From NCBI GenBank assembly GCA_003049465.1, contig PYSS01000065.1:157538-221537 (forward strand): DNA of 64,000 nt. The letters are read 5' to 3'. Source of the stretch: Magnaporthiopsis rhizophila (lineage: Eukaryota; Ascomycota; Sordariomycetes; Magnaporthales; Magnaporthaceae). The translations under genes and the position numbers were made by a program. The notes beneath the pieces are model-generated. The model had not been told where the DNA came from. It searched no databases and saw only the letters and a program-made list of their open reading frames with translations. Below are positions 8,727 through 20,297 of the stretch, piece after piece; the stretch's first letter is position 1; each line of letters starts with the position of its first letter.

Positions 8727-10947
8727 ACATTGGAGAAGTGGTAGTGTTGCTAACGCAGCCTCGAGCGGAGTGGCATGTCCACGACACAAGGGAAATTAAA
8801 CAGAGCCGAAGGGGAACAGGACAAGACTGAAGACAAGACTTAAGTCAACGGCATAGCCACACGCACAAGGCCAAACATCATGATCGTATCGCGCTATCTA
8901 AAGCCTGCATTGGTCTGTCCGCATTGTGTAATGTCCAACGACATCCCACCAACGCAGATCACATCCCTCGCACCACGTAAAGGTTCAGGCTCAATAGCAA
9001 GGGGCCCTCCACATCAGTTTCAAAGGCCGTCGACTCTCCCGAGGGGAGAGGAAGCCAGATCCCAAGTTGCTTCACAGGGTGTGTTTTGTTCATCAGAGGG
9101 GAAAAAAGGAAACGAGATCCTCGACTCGGAAGTGGGCTCATCGTCTCCAACTCTCACTCACTCCGGAATTGAGTTTCTCTCTCGCTCAACCCTTCAACCA
9201 AGAAAATACGCCCGTCCAGGTCGCGTGGCGGAAAGCGAGAGCTCTACGCGTCAGGGTGGACAAGTTCCCTCCGCAAGGCGGGACGTCAACTCCCCGGCGA
9301 GTGCTTCATCACGATCCCACGTCTCTCCGGAGCTCGTGTCGCGCAAAAAAAGGAAGCGGCGTCAAACGCCCCGGAAGGCGGACGCGCTCTCTTCGGGACA
9401 AGGTCGCGGGAGACATAGCCCTAGTTGGCGGAGAAGGGGAGGATGGGTGGGGAACCAGCAACTCGCGCATCGATTCGGCTCAAAAGGAGAGCGGAAGAGG
9501 CGAGTCCCACTCGACGTTTCTCTGGGGATGTTTCAGTTGCGTGCATGCCGAAACGTGGGCGAGTAAGCAGACAGGTGGCAAAAGTCAGGCCGGGCGTGAA
9601 TCGGCGCCTTCCATATGCACAACCTTTGCCTGCGCGGAAGCGGCAGCTGCTGCATCTTTGCTTGGCAGAGGAAACGGAGCGGATGCTAACGACGCTTCAG
9701 GACCCGGGCAGACTCCGGTGGCCCGCAGCCCCGTCTACAATCCCGGAGAGAGGTCACGGGAGAGACAGGGGGTGCCGATTGGGGCCCAGGGTCCTTCCAG
9801 CGGAGCAGTGGTTTTGGTTGGGTGCCGCGAGGCGGACGAATCGTTTTCTCCTCGTTGGTGCTTCAGACTGTCCGTGTGGTGAAGGAGCAGGGGACGGAGT
9901 CTCTGTCTGACGGTTCTGGTCGCTTGGCGGGATCCCGTGCGGTGGACTGTCGCGATCGCCTTGTCCGTACCACAGGAGCGGAGCCGAGGAGAGAACGAAA
10001 CGTGGTCGCTTGCTTGTCAGAATGCGTCCGTCGGAACGTGAGCAAGCTGGTTCTTTTTGTGGGCTTGTGCTTGCGGACCGCAAGTCAGCGACGTGGGGTT
10101 AGTTAAAGCCTGGTGAGGGCTGACCAAGGCGCGCCACGGTGACGAGGGCAGTTGCAAGGCAGGAAGAAAACCAGACAAGGAACCGACGTTTTTTTCCGAG
10201 ACACTCCGTCCCCAATGCGGGTAGGACGCAGAGAAGAAGGAAAGCTCAAGGAAAGAGGCAGACGAAAGCAGAGGCGATTGTGTGGATGAAAATCCCCCAA
10301 GGGAAGACGAGGGGGGGACCTGAGGAGAGAAGGAAGGGAAAGGAAAAAAGAGCCGGTGGACGTTGTGAGAATTTATATCGCGCACACCATTAATCCTTCC
10401 TGGTAAATCCCGCTTGCCAGGAAGGACACATGAAAAGCCGAACAGCCGGACCAATTATAAATCGTGGTAAGGCTCCATTTTTGGTGATGTGGCAGGAGAG
10501 GAAGGCGCACTGGCGCGGGGCGACCAATCATAGCCACAGGATCGGCAGTCCAGGCCCGTAAATGCCGGGGGTGCCCGCGTTTCATCCGCCGCAGCGATGG
10601 CCTGATGTGTTTCCCGATGGCGGCGAAGGCCGGGATGCTGTTTGCTTTTTGTTCTATTCTCATTCATATTGCCACACAATTAATAGCTCAGGTAGCTGAG
10701 TGCAGGGAATGATTGATTGCCACACTCCAAATTTAGAGCTCCTGCAATAAGCCTCTCTAGCAGACTGCAGTTCGTCTTGGATCGGAGCGAATGTCACGTG
10801 GCGTCATCACCTTGCATGCTCCTCAACGCTCAACGGGCACACCTGAAGATCGGTCTGATAGGATTCGCGACAACTCGAGTTGCGTAAACCACCCCCTCCC
10901 ACCCGAAGACGAGCCGTAAATAGAAACGAAACATCAGGCAAACAAAC
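8727..10947. other. Intergenic region, no supported gene
   Basis: This 2.2-kb stretch has open frames only of the kind expected by chance in GC-rich DNA: none begins with a recognisable domain, and the frames overlap on both strands. It contains one perfect inverted repeat at 10394-10426, described separately, and the promoter of the phosphopantetheinyl transferase. Confidence 0.6.
10394..10426. repeat. 10-bp perfect inverted repeat with 13-nt spacer
   Basis: TCCTTCCTGG at 10394-10403 pairs exactly with CCAGGAAGGA at 10417-10426. It could form a stem-loop or be a symmetric protein site; nothing else identifies it. Confidence 0.6.
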
Positions 10948-12045
10948 ATGTCAACACCATCAACAGCGGACAACCCCGCACTCACCCTCGTGCAGTGGGT
11001 CGTCGACACCCGGAACCTGTGGCCCGAGGCGACGGAAACGCGGCATCTGGAGTCGCACCCCGGCGCTGTATGTTTCGCCGAGTCCCCCTTACCCTCTATA
11101 GTCATCTCGTGAAACGCAGTCAGTAACTCAAGTAGCAAACAAAAACCACCCGCAAGTATGGGGATGTAAGAAACAAAGAAAATGTAGTCTAGAGCCCTAG
11201 CCCTCCTCCCGCCAGCGGAGCGCGCGGGCGTGCTCAAGTACGTCTTCGTGCGCGACGCCAGGATGTCGCTGGCCTCGCGCCTGCTCAAGCACTACGTCGT
11301 GGCGCGGCACACGGAGACGCCCTGGGGCGAGACGGCCATCACGGCCGACGCGGCGCGGTCGTCCAAGCCCGTGTTCGTCGACGGTGCCACGGGCCGGCAG
11401 CCCGTCGCCTTCAACGTCAGCCACCAGGCCGGCATCGTCGCCCTGGCCGCCGTGGTCGCAACTGGCCCGGTACCGGTAGACGTGGGCGTCGATGTAGTCT
11501 CGCCCAGCGAGCGCCGGGTCCGCGACCACGACGTGGTCGCGTCCGACGGCTGGCCGGCCTTTGTCGACATGCACGCCGACGTGTTTAGCCCCGCCGAGGC
11601 GGCGCATCTCAAGTACGCCGTCCTGTCGACGGCGGATGGGAAAAGCAGGGAGGACATGGGCCGCACGCCCGAGGCCCTGCTTGACTACAAGCTGCGCTGC
11701 TTCTACACGCTGTGGTGCCTGCGCGAGGCGTACGTCAAGATGACGGGCGACGCCCTCGTCGCGCCGTGGCTGCGCGAGCTCGAGTTTAGGGCGTTCACGC
11801 CGCCGCCCAGGACGGGCGGCGTGCCCGTCACGGAGCACAGCATCTGGTTTCGGGGCACCAGGGTCGAGGACGCGAATGTCTGTCTGCGCTCGTTCGGCGA
11901 CGACGGCGACTACATGCTCTGCACCGCCGTCCGGACGCCTGGCAGGGTGCAAGACGGGTTGGCGATGGATCTGCGCGGGCCGTTTAGGGACGTGACTGTG
12001 GAGGAGATTGTCGAGTTTGCGGAGGCGCAGGGTTCTTTTTTCTAA
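10948..12045 (+). CDS. npgA: 4'-phosphopantetheinyl transferase (NpgA/Ppt type)
   Basis: Exon 1 is 10948-11067 (40 residues, MSTPSTADNPALTLVQWVVDT...) and exon 2 is 11188-12045; the intron is GTATGT...GTAG, in phase 0. The product has 325 residues. The Sfp-type signature is complete: FNVSH at about 115-119, VGVDVV at 139-144 with the magnesium-binding aspartate, and WCLREAYVK at 216-224 followed by MTGD. The enzyme moves 4'-phosphopantetheine from CoA onto carrier domains of polyketide synthases, non-ribosomal peptide synthetases and alpha-aminoadipate reductase, so it is needed for lysine and secondary-metabolite synthesis. The N-terminal LPPAER and MSLASRLLKHY blocks also match fungal orthologues. 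It converges on the CFEM gene. No biosynthetic gene cluster lies around it, which fits one enzyme serving the whole genome. Confidence 0.93.
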
Positions 12046-12492
12046 ATGCCCCTGCAGGCGTCGCTGCTTTGGAAGAAGAACGACAATCTTGGGTTCGCAG
12101 GAGGCGATAGATGAGCATCAATCGACCATATTAAGCAAGAGGTTGGTGCCTGATTTTCTATCAAATCCTTCGGATGGTCCCCAAAGCTAACAAGAAACAT
12201 TGCTTCTCCTCCTTCAACCACATGGCTGTGTGCCAACGCTCTCCTCTCTCGACACCAGGGAGAGAGAGGAAAAAGCATCTCAAAAGAGCGTCGTGGGGGA
12301 TTGCCTTCCTCCTCAGATAGCCAGACAATGCCACACCAGAAATTCCTATCGTGCTCATTATTATCATTAAGTTTTGTTTTGCGTTTCCCCTTACTTCATG
12401 TTCCCATGAACCCGAAGAAAACACGTCACACCAACTAGCCGTTCCTATTTTGTTTGACGGTACCAAGCAGAGAAAAGCTACCAACGCTCCAT
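12046..12492. other. Convergent 3' flanks
   Basis: 447 bases lie between the stops of the phosphopantetheinyl transferase (+) and the CFEM gene (-). It is presumably the two 3' untranslated regions; no gene is seen. Confidence 0.6.
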
Positions 12493-13173
12493 TTACAGAG
12501 CAGCAACGAAGCCAAGCAGACCGACCAGGGCACCAGCACCAAGAATGGCGGGGGTGGCGGCGGCGTTGGGGTTCGAGGTGGTGGTGGCGCCGCCCCTGGA
12601 GGTGCCGCCGGTGGCACCGCTGCCACCGCTGCCGCCGCCGTTCGTGGAGGTGGTGGTGGTCTGGGCGGTTCCCGAGCCGCCGGCGCCCGAGGAGCGGGTG
12701 AAGGTGCCGTTGACGCCCGTCATGGTGACGGAGCCAGTGGTGGTAGTGATGGGCGCGGTGACGGTGGTGGAGTTGTTGCTCAGCGTGGCCTTGACGGTGC
12801 CCGTGCTGGCCGAGGTGGTGGCGGTGCCGGCGGCCGTCGTGCTGGCCGAGAAGGCGGAGCACAGGGCCGAGCCGGCCGCGGCGATGTTGCCAATCTCGCT
12901 GGCCGGGCAAGCGCCCAGCACGCAGGGGGCGGCGATGGACGCGATGGGCGCCGCGGCGGTGCCGCACTGGCAGCCGACGTCGGCGGGCTGGCAGCCGGCC
13001 GAGGTGACGGCGGCGTTGATGCACGAGGTCTGTGTCGAGGCGGGTTGCCATGTTAGTCATGGGGTAGCAGAGAGGTGACGGCGGCAGGTAGGTCTTACAG
13101 CGCAGGCCGGGATGCCGGCGAGGTTCTGGGCCAGGGCACCAGCGGCGGCAGCGAGGATGAAAGCGGTCTTCAT
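12493..13173 (-). CDS. CFEM-domain GPI-anchored cell-surface protein
   Basis: Reading on the minus strand, exons are 13173-13099 and 13029-12493, with an intron GTAAGA...ACAG of 69 nt in phase 0. The product has 203 residues. A signal peptide (MKTAFILAAAAGALAQ) is followed by the eight-cysteine CFEM domain: IPAC, SCIN, GCQ, the GCQC pair, APCVL, GACP and ALC. A long serine/threonine/glycine region, probably O-glycosylated, comes next, and the C terminus is a hydrophobic tail (AILGAGALVGLLGFVAAL) after small residues, as for GPI attachment. CFEM proteins act at the fungal surface, some in haem or iron capture, some as virulence or wall-structure factors; the particular role cannot be told here. 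An aspartate before the fourth cysteine (PADVGCQC) is present, the position that binds haem iron in Csa2-type proteins. Confidence 0.93.
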
Positions 13174-16100
13174 TTTGGGCCGTTTGGGTTGTGTGGTCGA
13201 AGAAGCAAAAGCAACGGACTGGTTCTGGTGATGAACGAAGCGAATGGGTGGGAAGGCGTATTAAAATGTGGGCGAGGTACCTTTTGGTAGATAGTGGCTC
13301 GTGGGGAGAAAAAAAGAAGGGGAGAGAGGTGCTGGTGAAAAAGAGCGAACGGGCAAGGCTTATTTATTGACGTCGTTTTTCCGTCCTACCTAGGCCAAAG
13401 CATCTCCCCCTTGATCGGCCGATGCACACGACGCCGATGCTGGGCAACGTACCTTGGCTGGGCCAAGCAGAAATCCGGAGCTAGCAGGGTGCCTTGGCAG
13501 GACCGGCAAAGCTCTCTCAGCTCAGGCCAGGCTGGGGGACCCATTCACGTCGACTGGGGGGCGGGCGAAGGTCCATTCCTCTTCCGGCAACACCACCACC
13601 CCATCCCCCATAGGCGTTTGGCCAGCCCACTTCTTTATTCGCTGGCCACCCGTGTGTGTTTTTGTTTTTCTTTCCCTTCGTTGCTGGAAAACAAGGCCTG
13701 GAGTCACGGCCCACTCTCCTTGTCAACCCGCCGCTTCTTTTCTCTCTCTCCTCGGCTGTCGGTTCTTCTGCCATGGGTGGATTGAGCTGCACACCAAGAG
13801 TATGCAATGTCACCATCTTTTCTCGTAAAGCTGCCCCTTCAGCTCACACCACGGATCGACCAACATGGAGCCCGCACCGTGTGCCGACCAGGGGGTGGGT
13901 CTGCCCGTCCATCCAATAAAACCCATTCGATGATGGTTTTTGGCGCCTGGGAATAAACAGCGCGGGGGATCCGGGGTGTCATTGAGAGTGCCCGCATGGC
14001 AGGGGTTTGTTCCAGGGCCCCTGGCACGGACGTCAACGACCTCCGCCGCTCTTCTTTTCTTTTCTTTTTTCTCCCGTTTCCGTCTGGTCTGGTCTCTTCT
14101 TGCATTGTCCAACCTCTCCGATCCTGCCACTTTCTGCCACCCAACTTGCCCGACCTGCCTACTTTTTTGACGCTGCTCGAGCGCTTCTCCCGTCTTCCAA
14201 AAATGATTGATGGGATGACTGGCTTGAGGAGCGCACTGTCTTTAGCTTTCCACCACCCGAGCGCCCAAACAAAATTGGATGGCCATCTGTATTGACATTG
14301 CGGCCCGCTTTGCATGAGTTGTCCAGCACAGCTGGGTCCGTCCCCAAGCTCCTGGCAGAGACCCTCGCCAAATTGGGTTTAAGTGCAATCATTTAGCCTT
14401 TTAGTCCGCCCCTGCTTGCCAAGCCCAGACAAACCCATTCCCGCGGCGGCATCCGAAGTTTCTGGCATTCCGTTCTGGACCTGTTGCTCAGCTGTGTGTC
14501 TCTCCATTGTCTTCCTTCGCATTCCTCGAGTGTTTGAGGTGGCATCCCATCCGTCGCAGTTCCTCCTTCAGCCCCCGCGTCGTCGTCGCAACGGGGTTGG
14601 TGGTGGCGTGGCGCTGGCCCGGGCTTCGTTTGTGTGATGACGACGACGCCCGGACAGCCCAACCGGACAATCGCTTCTCGTGCAAGGGAGGACAAAAAGA
14701 GGGGGGCAAGTTGCGGCGCTCGAAACAGTCCGGTCCGCCCACAGAGAGAGGGAAAACTTGGCTGTCGGATACACTAGTACAAGCAGGACGACATCCCTCC
14801 ATGCCGTTTGCGAAGGCTCCTATTCGCTGTTTTGAATGCCTCGTCCAATTAGTGCTGCTGTAGTGTGGCATCTGCGCCCGGCACTGACGCGCTGAGGAGA
14901 ATGCCAAGCCTTCTCCTCTTCCCGTCTCGACCAACGAGGACTGCATCGACACGCGGCTTTGTCCACTCTGTTGTCGTGTGTGCCTGTGCAATGACAAAAG
15001 ATCTGCGCAAGTGCACAAAAGCGGCAGTGTGGCAGTGCTTCCAGTGCAAAGACCGTCCGCCCAAACACGACTCGGCTCTACACTACAGTACACTATCATT
15101 CATCTCGATCTTGCATCCTCCCACATTCCCGTCCAGTTCCACTCTCTTTGCAACTGCCAGCCTGCGATAAAATCTTCTTGCTCCTTTGGGCAAGGGCTAA
15201 GCTAAGCGTGGTTTCAAATTCAGTGAACGTACACCGCGCTCTTTCTCGATGCTCTTCTGCCCACAAAGCAGAACGCGTCCTTCGACACGCACTGTATGTG
15301 GCTTGGCTCGGCTTGTGATTCCCGTTGCCTCGCCGGCGGCTGCCTTTTCGCCAACCAGAACCAGATTTCCTCTTGCCGATCACCATTGCAATGCCGCTCA
15401 CTTTAGGAGGTCTTTGTCAGAATTTGGCCGCAACTCGTGATATCAAAGCCACTCGAACGTGGACAATCTCGCATCCGAACAGCACTGAGTGAATATATCG
15501 GCTGCGCTGGACCGTGACCTTCAGCGTGACCGTGACCGTGCAACCAACCCGTCGCGGGGAACCCCAGTCATCACTCCCCGAACCCTGGTGCTCGTGTTTC
15601 TGGGTCGCCCATTGTGAAGTTTATTTTCGTGATCTCGGCTTCGGCCAACTCGCGCGCACTTTTGCCTTGTCACCCGCAAATAAGAAAAAATTGAACAGCC
15701 ACTATTCTTGGGACTATTGCCCGCTTAGTAGCCCTGGCCGCGGCAAAGGATATTGGCCGAACACCCATTAGCCTTGCTTATCGCTCTCCTCCGCTTTCCT
15801 AGAGCCCAGTCCTCAGACAGTCATCGATACTGATTCACGCAGGGAGTTATCGAGGTTCGTGTAATAAGTGTGCACGGGCGACCTAATAATTACCGCGCAT
15901 ATATTGCCTTGACCGAGTCGCCGACGACAACCGAGAACCGGCTTGGTCGGACACATCTGTTTGATTAAGCCTCCCGAGCCGCATTTTATGCACTTCCATG
16001 GGCGCGGCGCTTGAGGGCGTTCGTCAAAAGCGGCAAAGGCATCGGTTGAGCGCAGGGACAGATTCTCGGCCACATCGCGGCCCCTGCCATCGTCCTGACG

Positions 16101-16367
16101 CATGTCGTGCACTATCAGTGTGCTGCCCATGCTCTTGACACAGACGGCGACCTTCCTCCGAGCGCTATCTTGTGGCAAAGTAACCGTTATGGACACCCAG
16201 AATCGAGTGATCCTACTGTAGGTTATTGCAAATGGGTATCATAGTGCTATCAACCAACGCCAAAACCATATGCTGTCATGTTATTTTTGGCCGAGCCGTC
16301 TCGTTCCAGACGGACAGCCCAACATCCTGGAGATCGAGGAAAAGTCCTAGTCTCCAGCCATGTAGCC
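13174..16367. other. 3.2-kb intergenic region upstream of the CFEM gene
   Basis: The CFEM promoter must lie at the left end. The rest shows pyrimidine-rich stretches and no convincing gene. The most gene-like frame is on the minus strand at 15813-16196, with a CIKCGSGG zinc-ribbon-like motif but no ATG at its head; it is treated as unsupported. Confidence 0.55.
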
Positions 16368-16963
16368 TCATGCCATCGCGTCGTCGTCCTCAGCCACAAT
16401 CGAGGCCTTGATGATCTTGAGCTCCACGGCCGGCCTGTCCTCGGCGGCCGTCGGCACGAGCCCCATGCGCTTGACGACGGCCATCCCGGACCGGACGCGG
16501 CCAAAGATTGTGTGCTTGCCGTCGAGCCAGGGCGTGGGCGCGAGCGTGATGAAAAACTGCGACCCGTTGGTGTCCGGGCCTTTGTTGGCCATGCTGAGCA
16601 CGCCGGCGCCCGTGTGCTTGAGCGACGGGCTGATCTCGTCGGCGAACGTGGGACCGTAGATGGAAGAGCCGCCGCGGCCCGTGCCCGTCGGGTCGCCGCC
16701 CTGGATCATAAAGTCCGGGATCAGGCGGTGGAAGATGGTGCCGTCGTAGTAGCCGCGCCGCGCGAGCTGGGAGAAGTTTTCGCAAGTTTTCGGGGCGTGA
16801 TCTGTGTATAGCTCGACTACTATGGTGCCCTGGGGACGGTGTTGGGTTTCGTGGTTAGCATCGTGGTGGTTGGTGGTGCGCGGCAGTTGACCGTTCTGCA
16901 ATGGGGGAGTGAGACGGGTCAAGGGCTCACCATAGAGGTCTGGAGGGATACGGCTGTGGTCAT
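16368..16963 (-). CDS. CYP1: Peptidyl-prolyl cis-trans isomerase, PPIL1 type
   Basis: Reading on the minus strand, exon 1 is 16963-16931 (33 nt, MTTAVSLQTSM) and exon 2 is 16829-16368. The intron is GTGAGC...CCCAG, 101 nt, in phase 0. The product has 164 residues, the usual length for the single-domain PPIL1 family. The joined start reads LQTSMGTIVVELYTDHAPKT, as in the family. The active site is complete: FHRLIPDFMIQGGDPTGTG with the catalytic arginine, NGSQFFIT, and the WLDGKHTIFGRV block. PPIL1-type cyclophilins bind the spliceosome through SKIP/Prp45 and catalyse proline isomerisation. It shares a 409-bp divergent promoter with signal peptide peptidase. Confidence 0.95.
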
Positions 16964-17372
16964 GTTGGGCGACTGTTGATTTCGTGGAAAGAGTGAATGA
17001 AGTTCTTGCCTGCCGGGTACAGCTGCTTGTAAAAAGAAAGAGCTGAGCTTGCGGTGGAATTCAGGTTGGTCAAGGCCCACTTTGGCTCTCAATTGGCCAA
17101 TGACGCAACGCCCCGCACGCAGCCTCAGCTCTGGGCCCGGGTCATTGGCGTTCGGCGTCATCCCGCCAGCTATTGGCCGTTTGCCTCGCCTGGCAGATCG
17201 CTCCGAGTCCTGTATGACGGGCTGCTTGCGTGATTGGGAGGCAGGCAGACACCTTTCTGCCCTACGCCAGACGCAAACACGATCTGTCAACCTCTCACAC
17301 AAACAGGCGTACGGTGTAGAGCCCAGGCAATCCGCCAGTTCCCAAGAGCAAGAACTGCGTGCAACGGATAAA
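16964..17372. promoter_or_regulatory. Bidirectional promoter with clustered CCAAT boxes
   Basis: Between the PPIL1 (-) and signal peptide peptidase (+) start codons there are four CCAAT-box cores: ATTGG at 17092-17096, CCAAT at 17097-17101, ATTGG at 17144-17148 and ATTGG at 17172-17176. TGACGC at 17101-17106 and its complement GCGTCA at 17155-17160 are TGACG (ATF/CREB or bZIP-type) half-sites in opposite orientation. The first two CCAAT cores abut as a small palindrome. Confidence 0.6.
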
Positions 17373-19240
17373 ATGGCACAAGAGGCTCCCTTCACCTGGT
17401 GCCTGCCAGGTAGCAGGGGATGCTTGACAATGGCGGCCCCTCCCCTGCCGACCCTTGAGGAGTTGCTGTCGCGCATCGACCGAGACCTGGTCATCGTCCA
17501 GTCGCGGATGGTGCTCTCGGCCATGGTCATCATCTACATCGGCGCCCATGGTGCCCTGCGCCGGCCCCCTTCGGCCGCGCCCCGCGTAGCTAGGACCCGC
17601 GACGGCAAGCCCAAGACGCTCAACGCCACCGCCGCCAGGAACGAAGAGGAGCGCTTTGCCGAGGGCTTCCGGGCGTCAGACGCCATCGTCTTCCCTATTC
17701 TCGCCGCCGGCGCCCTGATCGGGCTCTACTATCTGCTCCATTGGCTCGACGACCCGGACATCCTCAGCAAGTTCATACGCTACTACTTCTCCGTCGCCTC
17801 ACTCGCCAGTCTGGGTAAGCTGATGGGCGACGCTCTGCATCTCGCCACTGGCTTTGTCTTCCCAAACATCTGGGCCGATAGGTTCGGACACCTGTACCGG
17901 TTCGATCTTGTCGGCAGGCGTCAGCTTCGCCGTGCCGTTGCCGCTGACCCCTCCGCTTCAGATGGGACTGGCGCCTGGGAGGTCGATGAGTCCAAGGATA
18001 CGACCTTTCCTGGCCCTGGCCCGTTCCTCTTGGTTCCGCTGCCCTTATTCAAGCGCGCCATGTGGACCGCCCGTGTGCTCCTCAAGGAGAGCTGGACCAT
18101 CAAGTTGGGCCTGCACGGGGTCGGCCACGACGAGTTCCAGGTCACCCTCAACAGCATCCTGGGATTCTTTGGCGCTGCCATCGTCGCCGTCTGCTATCAC
18201 ATGACCGACTCGTCTTACCTTTCCAACCTGATGGCAGCGGGCGTGTCGTACGGAGCCTTCATGCTCATGTCGCCCACCTCGTTCCTGATCGGCAGCATGG
18301 TCTTGGCAGGGCTGTTTGTATACGACATTGTCATGGTCTTCTATACGTGAGCATTCAGGCATTCCACACCTCCCAACACCGCCTGGTAAACTGACAGCCC
18401 TTTGCGCCCATGGACAGCCCCTTCATGGTCACGGTGGCGACCAAGATCGATGCCCCTATCAAGATGGTCTTTGAGAATCAGGCACGGTCAAGTTTGCTAG
18501 GACTGGGCGATATCGTGCTCCCTGGCATCTTCATCTGTCTCTGTCTACGTTTTGATCTGTGGCGACATTACCAGAAGCAGATCGCTTACGTTCCAACCAA
18601 GCTCACGACCGAGTTTGAGGCCGCCTCGATCGACAAAGACGCCACAGATAATGCTACAGAAACGCGCAAGCTCGTAGAAACTAAGGATCTCGAAGTCAAG
18701 GCAGAGTTTGTGGACTCTCAGGGCCGTTGGGGCGACTGGTTCTGGACTCTGCCGTTGCGGCTGTCGGGCGGAGCCTCGACTCCCGGGCTGCGCGCCATGG
18801 CGTTCCCCAAAACATACTTTTTCGCTTCCATGGTCGGGTACGGGGTCGGGATGTTGCTCACTATCGCGATGCTCCTCGTCTTCCAGCACGGCCAGCCGGC
18901 CCTGCTGTACCTGGTCCCCTGCGTCACCGGCGCCACCTGGCTGACGGGCGCGGTCAGGGGCGAGCTGGGCGACATGTGGACCTACACTGAAGACGGCTCG
19001 CTGGACACTGAGGATGTCCTGATTGACGTCGACAAAAATGGCAAGGTTGTCAAGGCGCCACCGGCCGATGAGGCTACAGCGAAAGCTGGTCGGGATAAGG
19101 TTCAGGGGGCGGAGGGAACCGGCAAGCCTGCAACCGACGGTGAAGAGGAGAAAAAGGCGCTCGCACTGCAAAGCTACGTTGTCTTCCAGTTCATCGTCAG
19201 AGCCCCCGATATTGACGACATTGACGAGGACAATATCTGA
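17373..19240 (+). CDS. Signal peptide peptidase (intramembrane aspartyl protease)
   Basis: Exons are 17373-18346 and 18418-19240; the intron is GTGAGC...GACAG, 71 nt, with a CTGAC branch site. The product has 598 residues from the first ATG; an ATG at 17430 with a better context would give 579. Presenilin/SPP catalytic motifs are all present: YD in VYDIVMVFY (about residue 317), GLGD at 353-356 and PAL at about 485-487. At least seven hydrophobic helices are spread along the chain. The segment between GLGD and PAL is long and polar, with an expanded loop (residues about 380-430). The C terminus is acidic (DIDDIDEDNI) and has no clear KKxx retrieval signal. SPP cleaves leftover signal peptides and tail-anchored proteins in the ER membrane. 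It is divergent from PPIL1. Confidence 0.95.
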
Positions 19241-20297
19241 TCAAATCACTTGGGCGGTGTTTTTCTTTCGTTGTCGCATTTGTCTCAGCGGTTGGCGCGT
19301 CATGGCTTGGTAATCGGCCCACGGCGGGCGTAGCACAACATACCAATACGGTTTACGCTTAACTGGACGTTGAGTTTGAGAGGCACTTTCTCCGGTCGTC
19401 TGGCCCTACCGGCCGTTTAACGGCTCGGGAACGCGGGAGACTTCCGCCACATGTTCGAGAAGAAGTCTAATGAGCTCGCCACGAGCCAGTAGACAGGCCC
19501 ACCCCTTTACCTGCAGTGTTTCCGTTTATTTGTCAAACACAGACTAGCCACCACTTCTACAGTCATGGATATGATATGGGATACCGCGGTGTCTCCAACC
19601 TCGTTTTCTATCCATCAACCAATAAGCCAACCTTTCAAGGCACTCCGGTCACTCTCTACCAGGTGCGAGGTGAAGTCAACCCTCAGTACAATGTCTCCAT
19701 CCCTGGGCCGCTTGATCCGAGATGCTTGCACAGGCCTGTGCTAAAGGCTAAACCGGAAACCTACTGTGGAAAGCTGCGGCACGTTCAAACGCCGCACATT
19801 GAGGAACAGCCATGGCTTCGTCAGTTGCCAACTTTCTGTCCAGAGGCCTTCAAGATACATTGGGACGATAGCGGGCGCTACTGGAATTAGCCTCTGGAAC
19901 TCTGAGTCTCTTGAATGTTGGGGAGGGCGTTTGCCAAAAGTATTTCCGCACGTTTCTTCGGGAGGGAAGGGGCCGTTGTATAAAGGGGGTCTCTTCCGAG
20001 GTGGAAATTCCTCAGAGGCTCGGTTTCCCCTGGCCCAGTACACATCACAAACGAGCTACGAGCAGTCCATTCTGTCTGTCACGCAAGCGGTCGCTGAGCC
20101 ACTCACCCTCCGAGCATGACAGGGACGACTACCTCTACTCTATTCTACCTTACATTCTCTACTTGACGAAGAACCAGAAAGCCATACCAAGCACAATCTT
20201 CTACTATCCATTCTTTGCCCTTGACTGGCTATTATCTTGTGTTGTGGGAATTACACCTCCATACACATATTCACCACACACATTCCCTGGCGACGAA
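19241..20297. other. Intergenic region
   Basis: This is the 3' flank of signal peptide peptidase followed by sequence with no supported gene. A plus-strand frame at about 19516-19890 has no ATG at its head and no recognisable motif. Confidence 0.5.

Noticed and set aside
10948..12045. Secondary-metabolite cluster around the phosphopantetheinyl transferase
   Set aside because: No polyketide synthase, peptide synthetase or tailoring genes nearby; the enzyme is a general one.
15813..16196. Minus-strand frame of 127 codons with CIKCGSGG motif
   Set aside because: No ATG at its head, no splice model that supplies one, and one zinc-ribbon-like half-motif is not enough to call a gene.
19516..19890. 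Plus-strand frame of 124 codons after signal peptide peptidase
   Set aside because: Starts at GTG, no recognisable motif, no splice partner.
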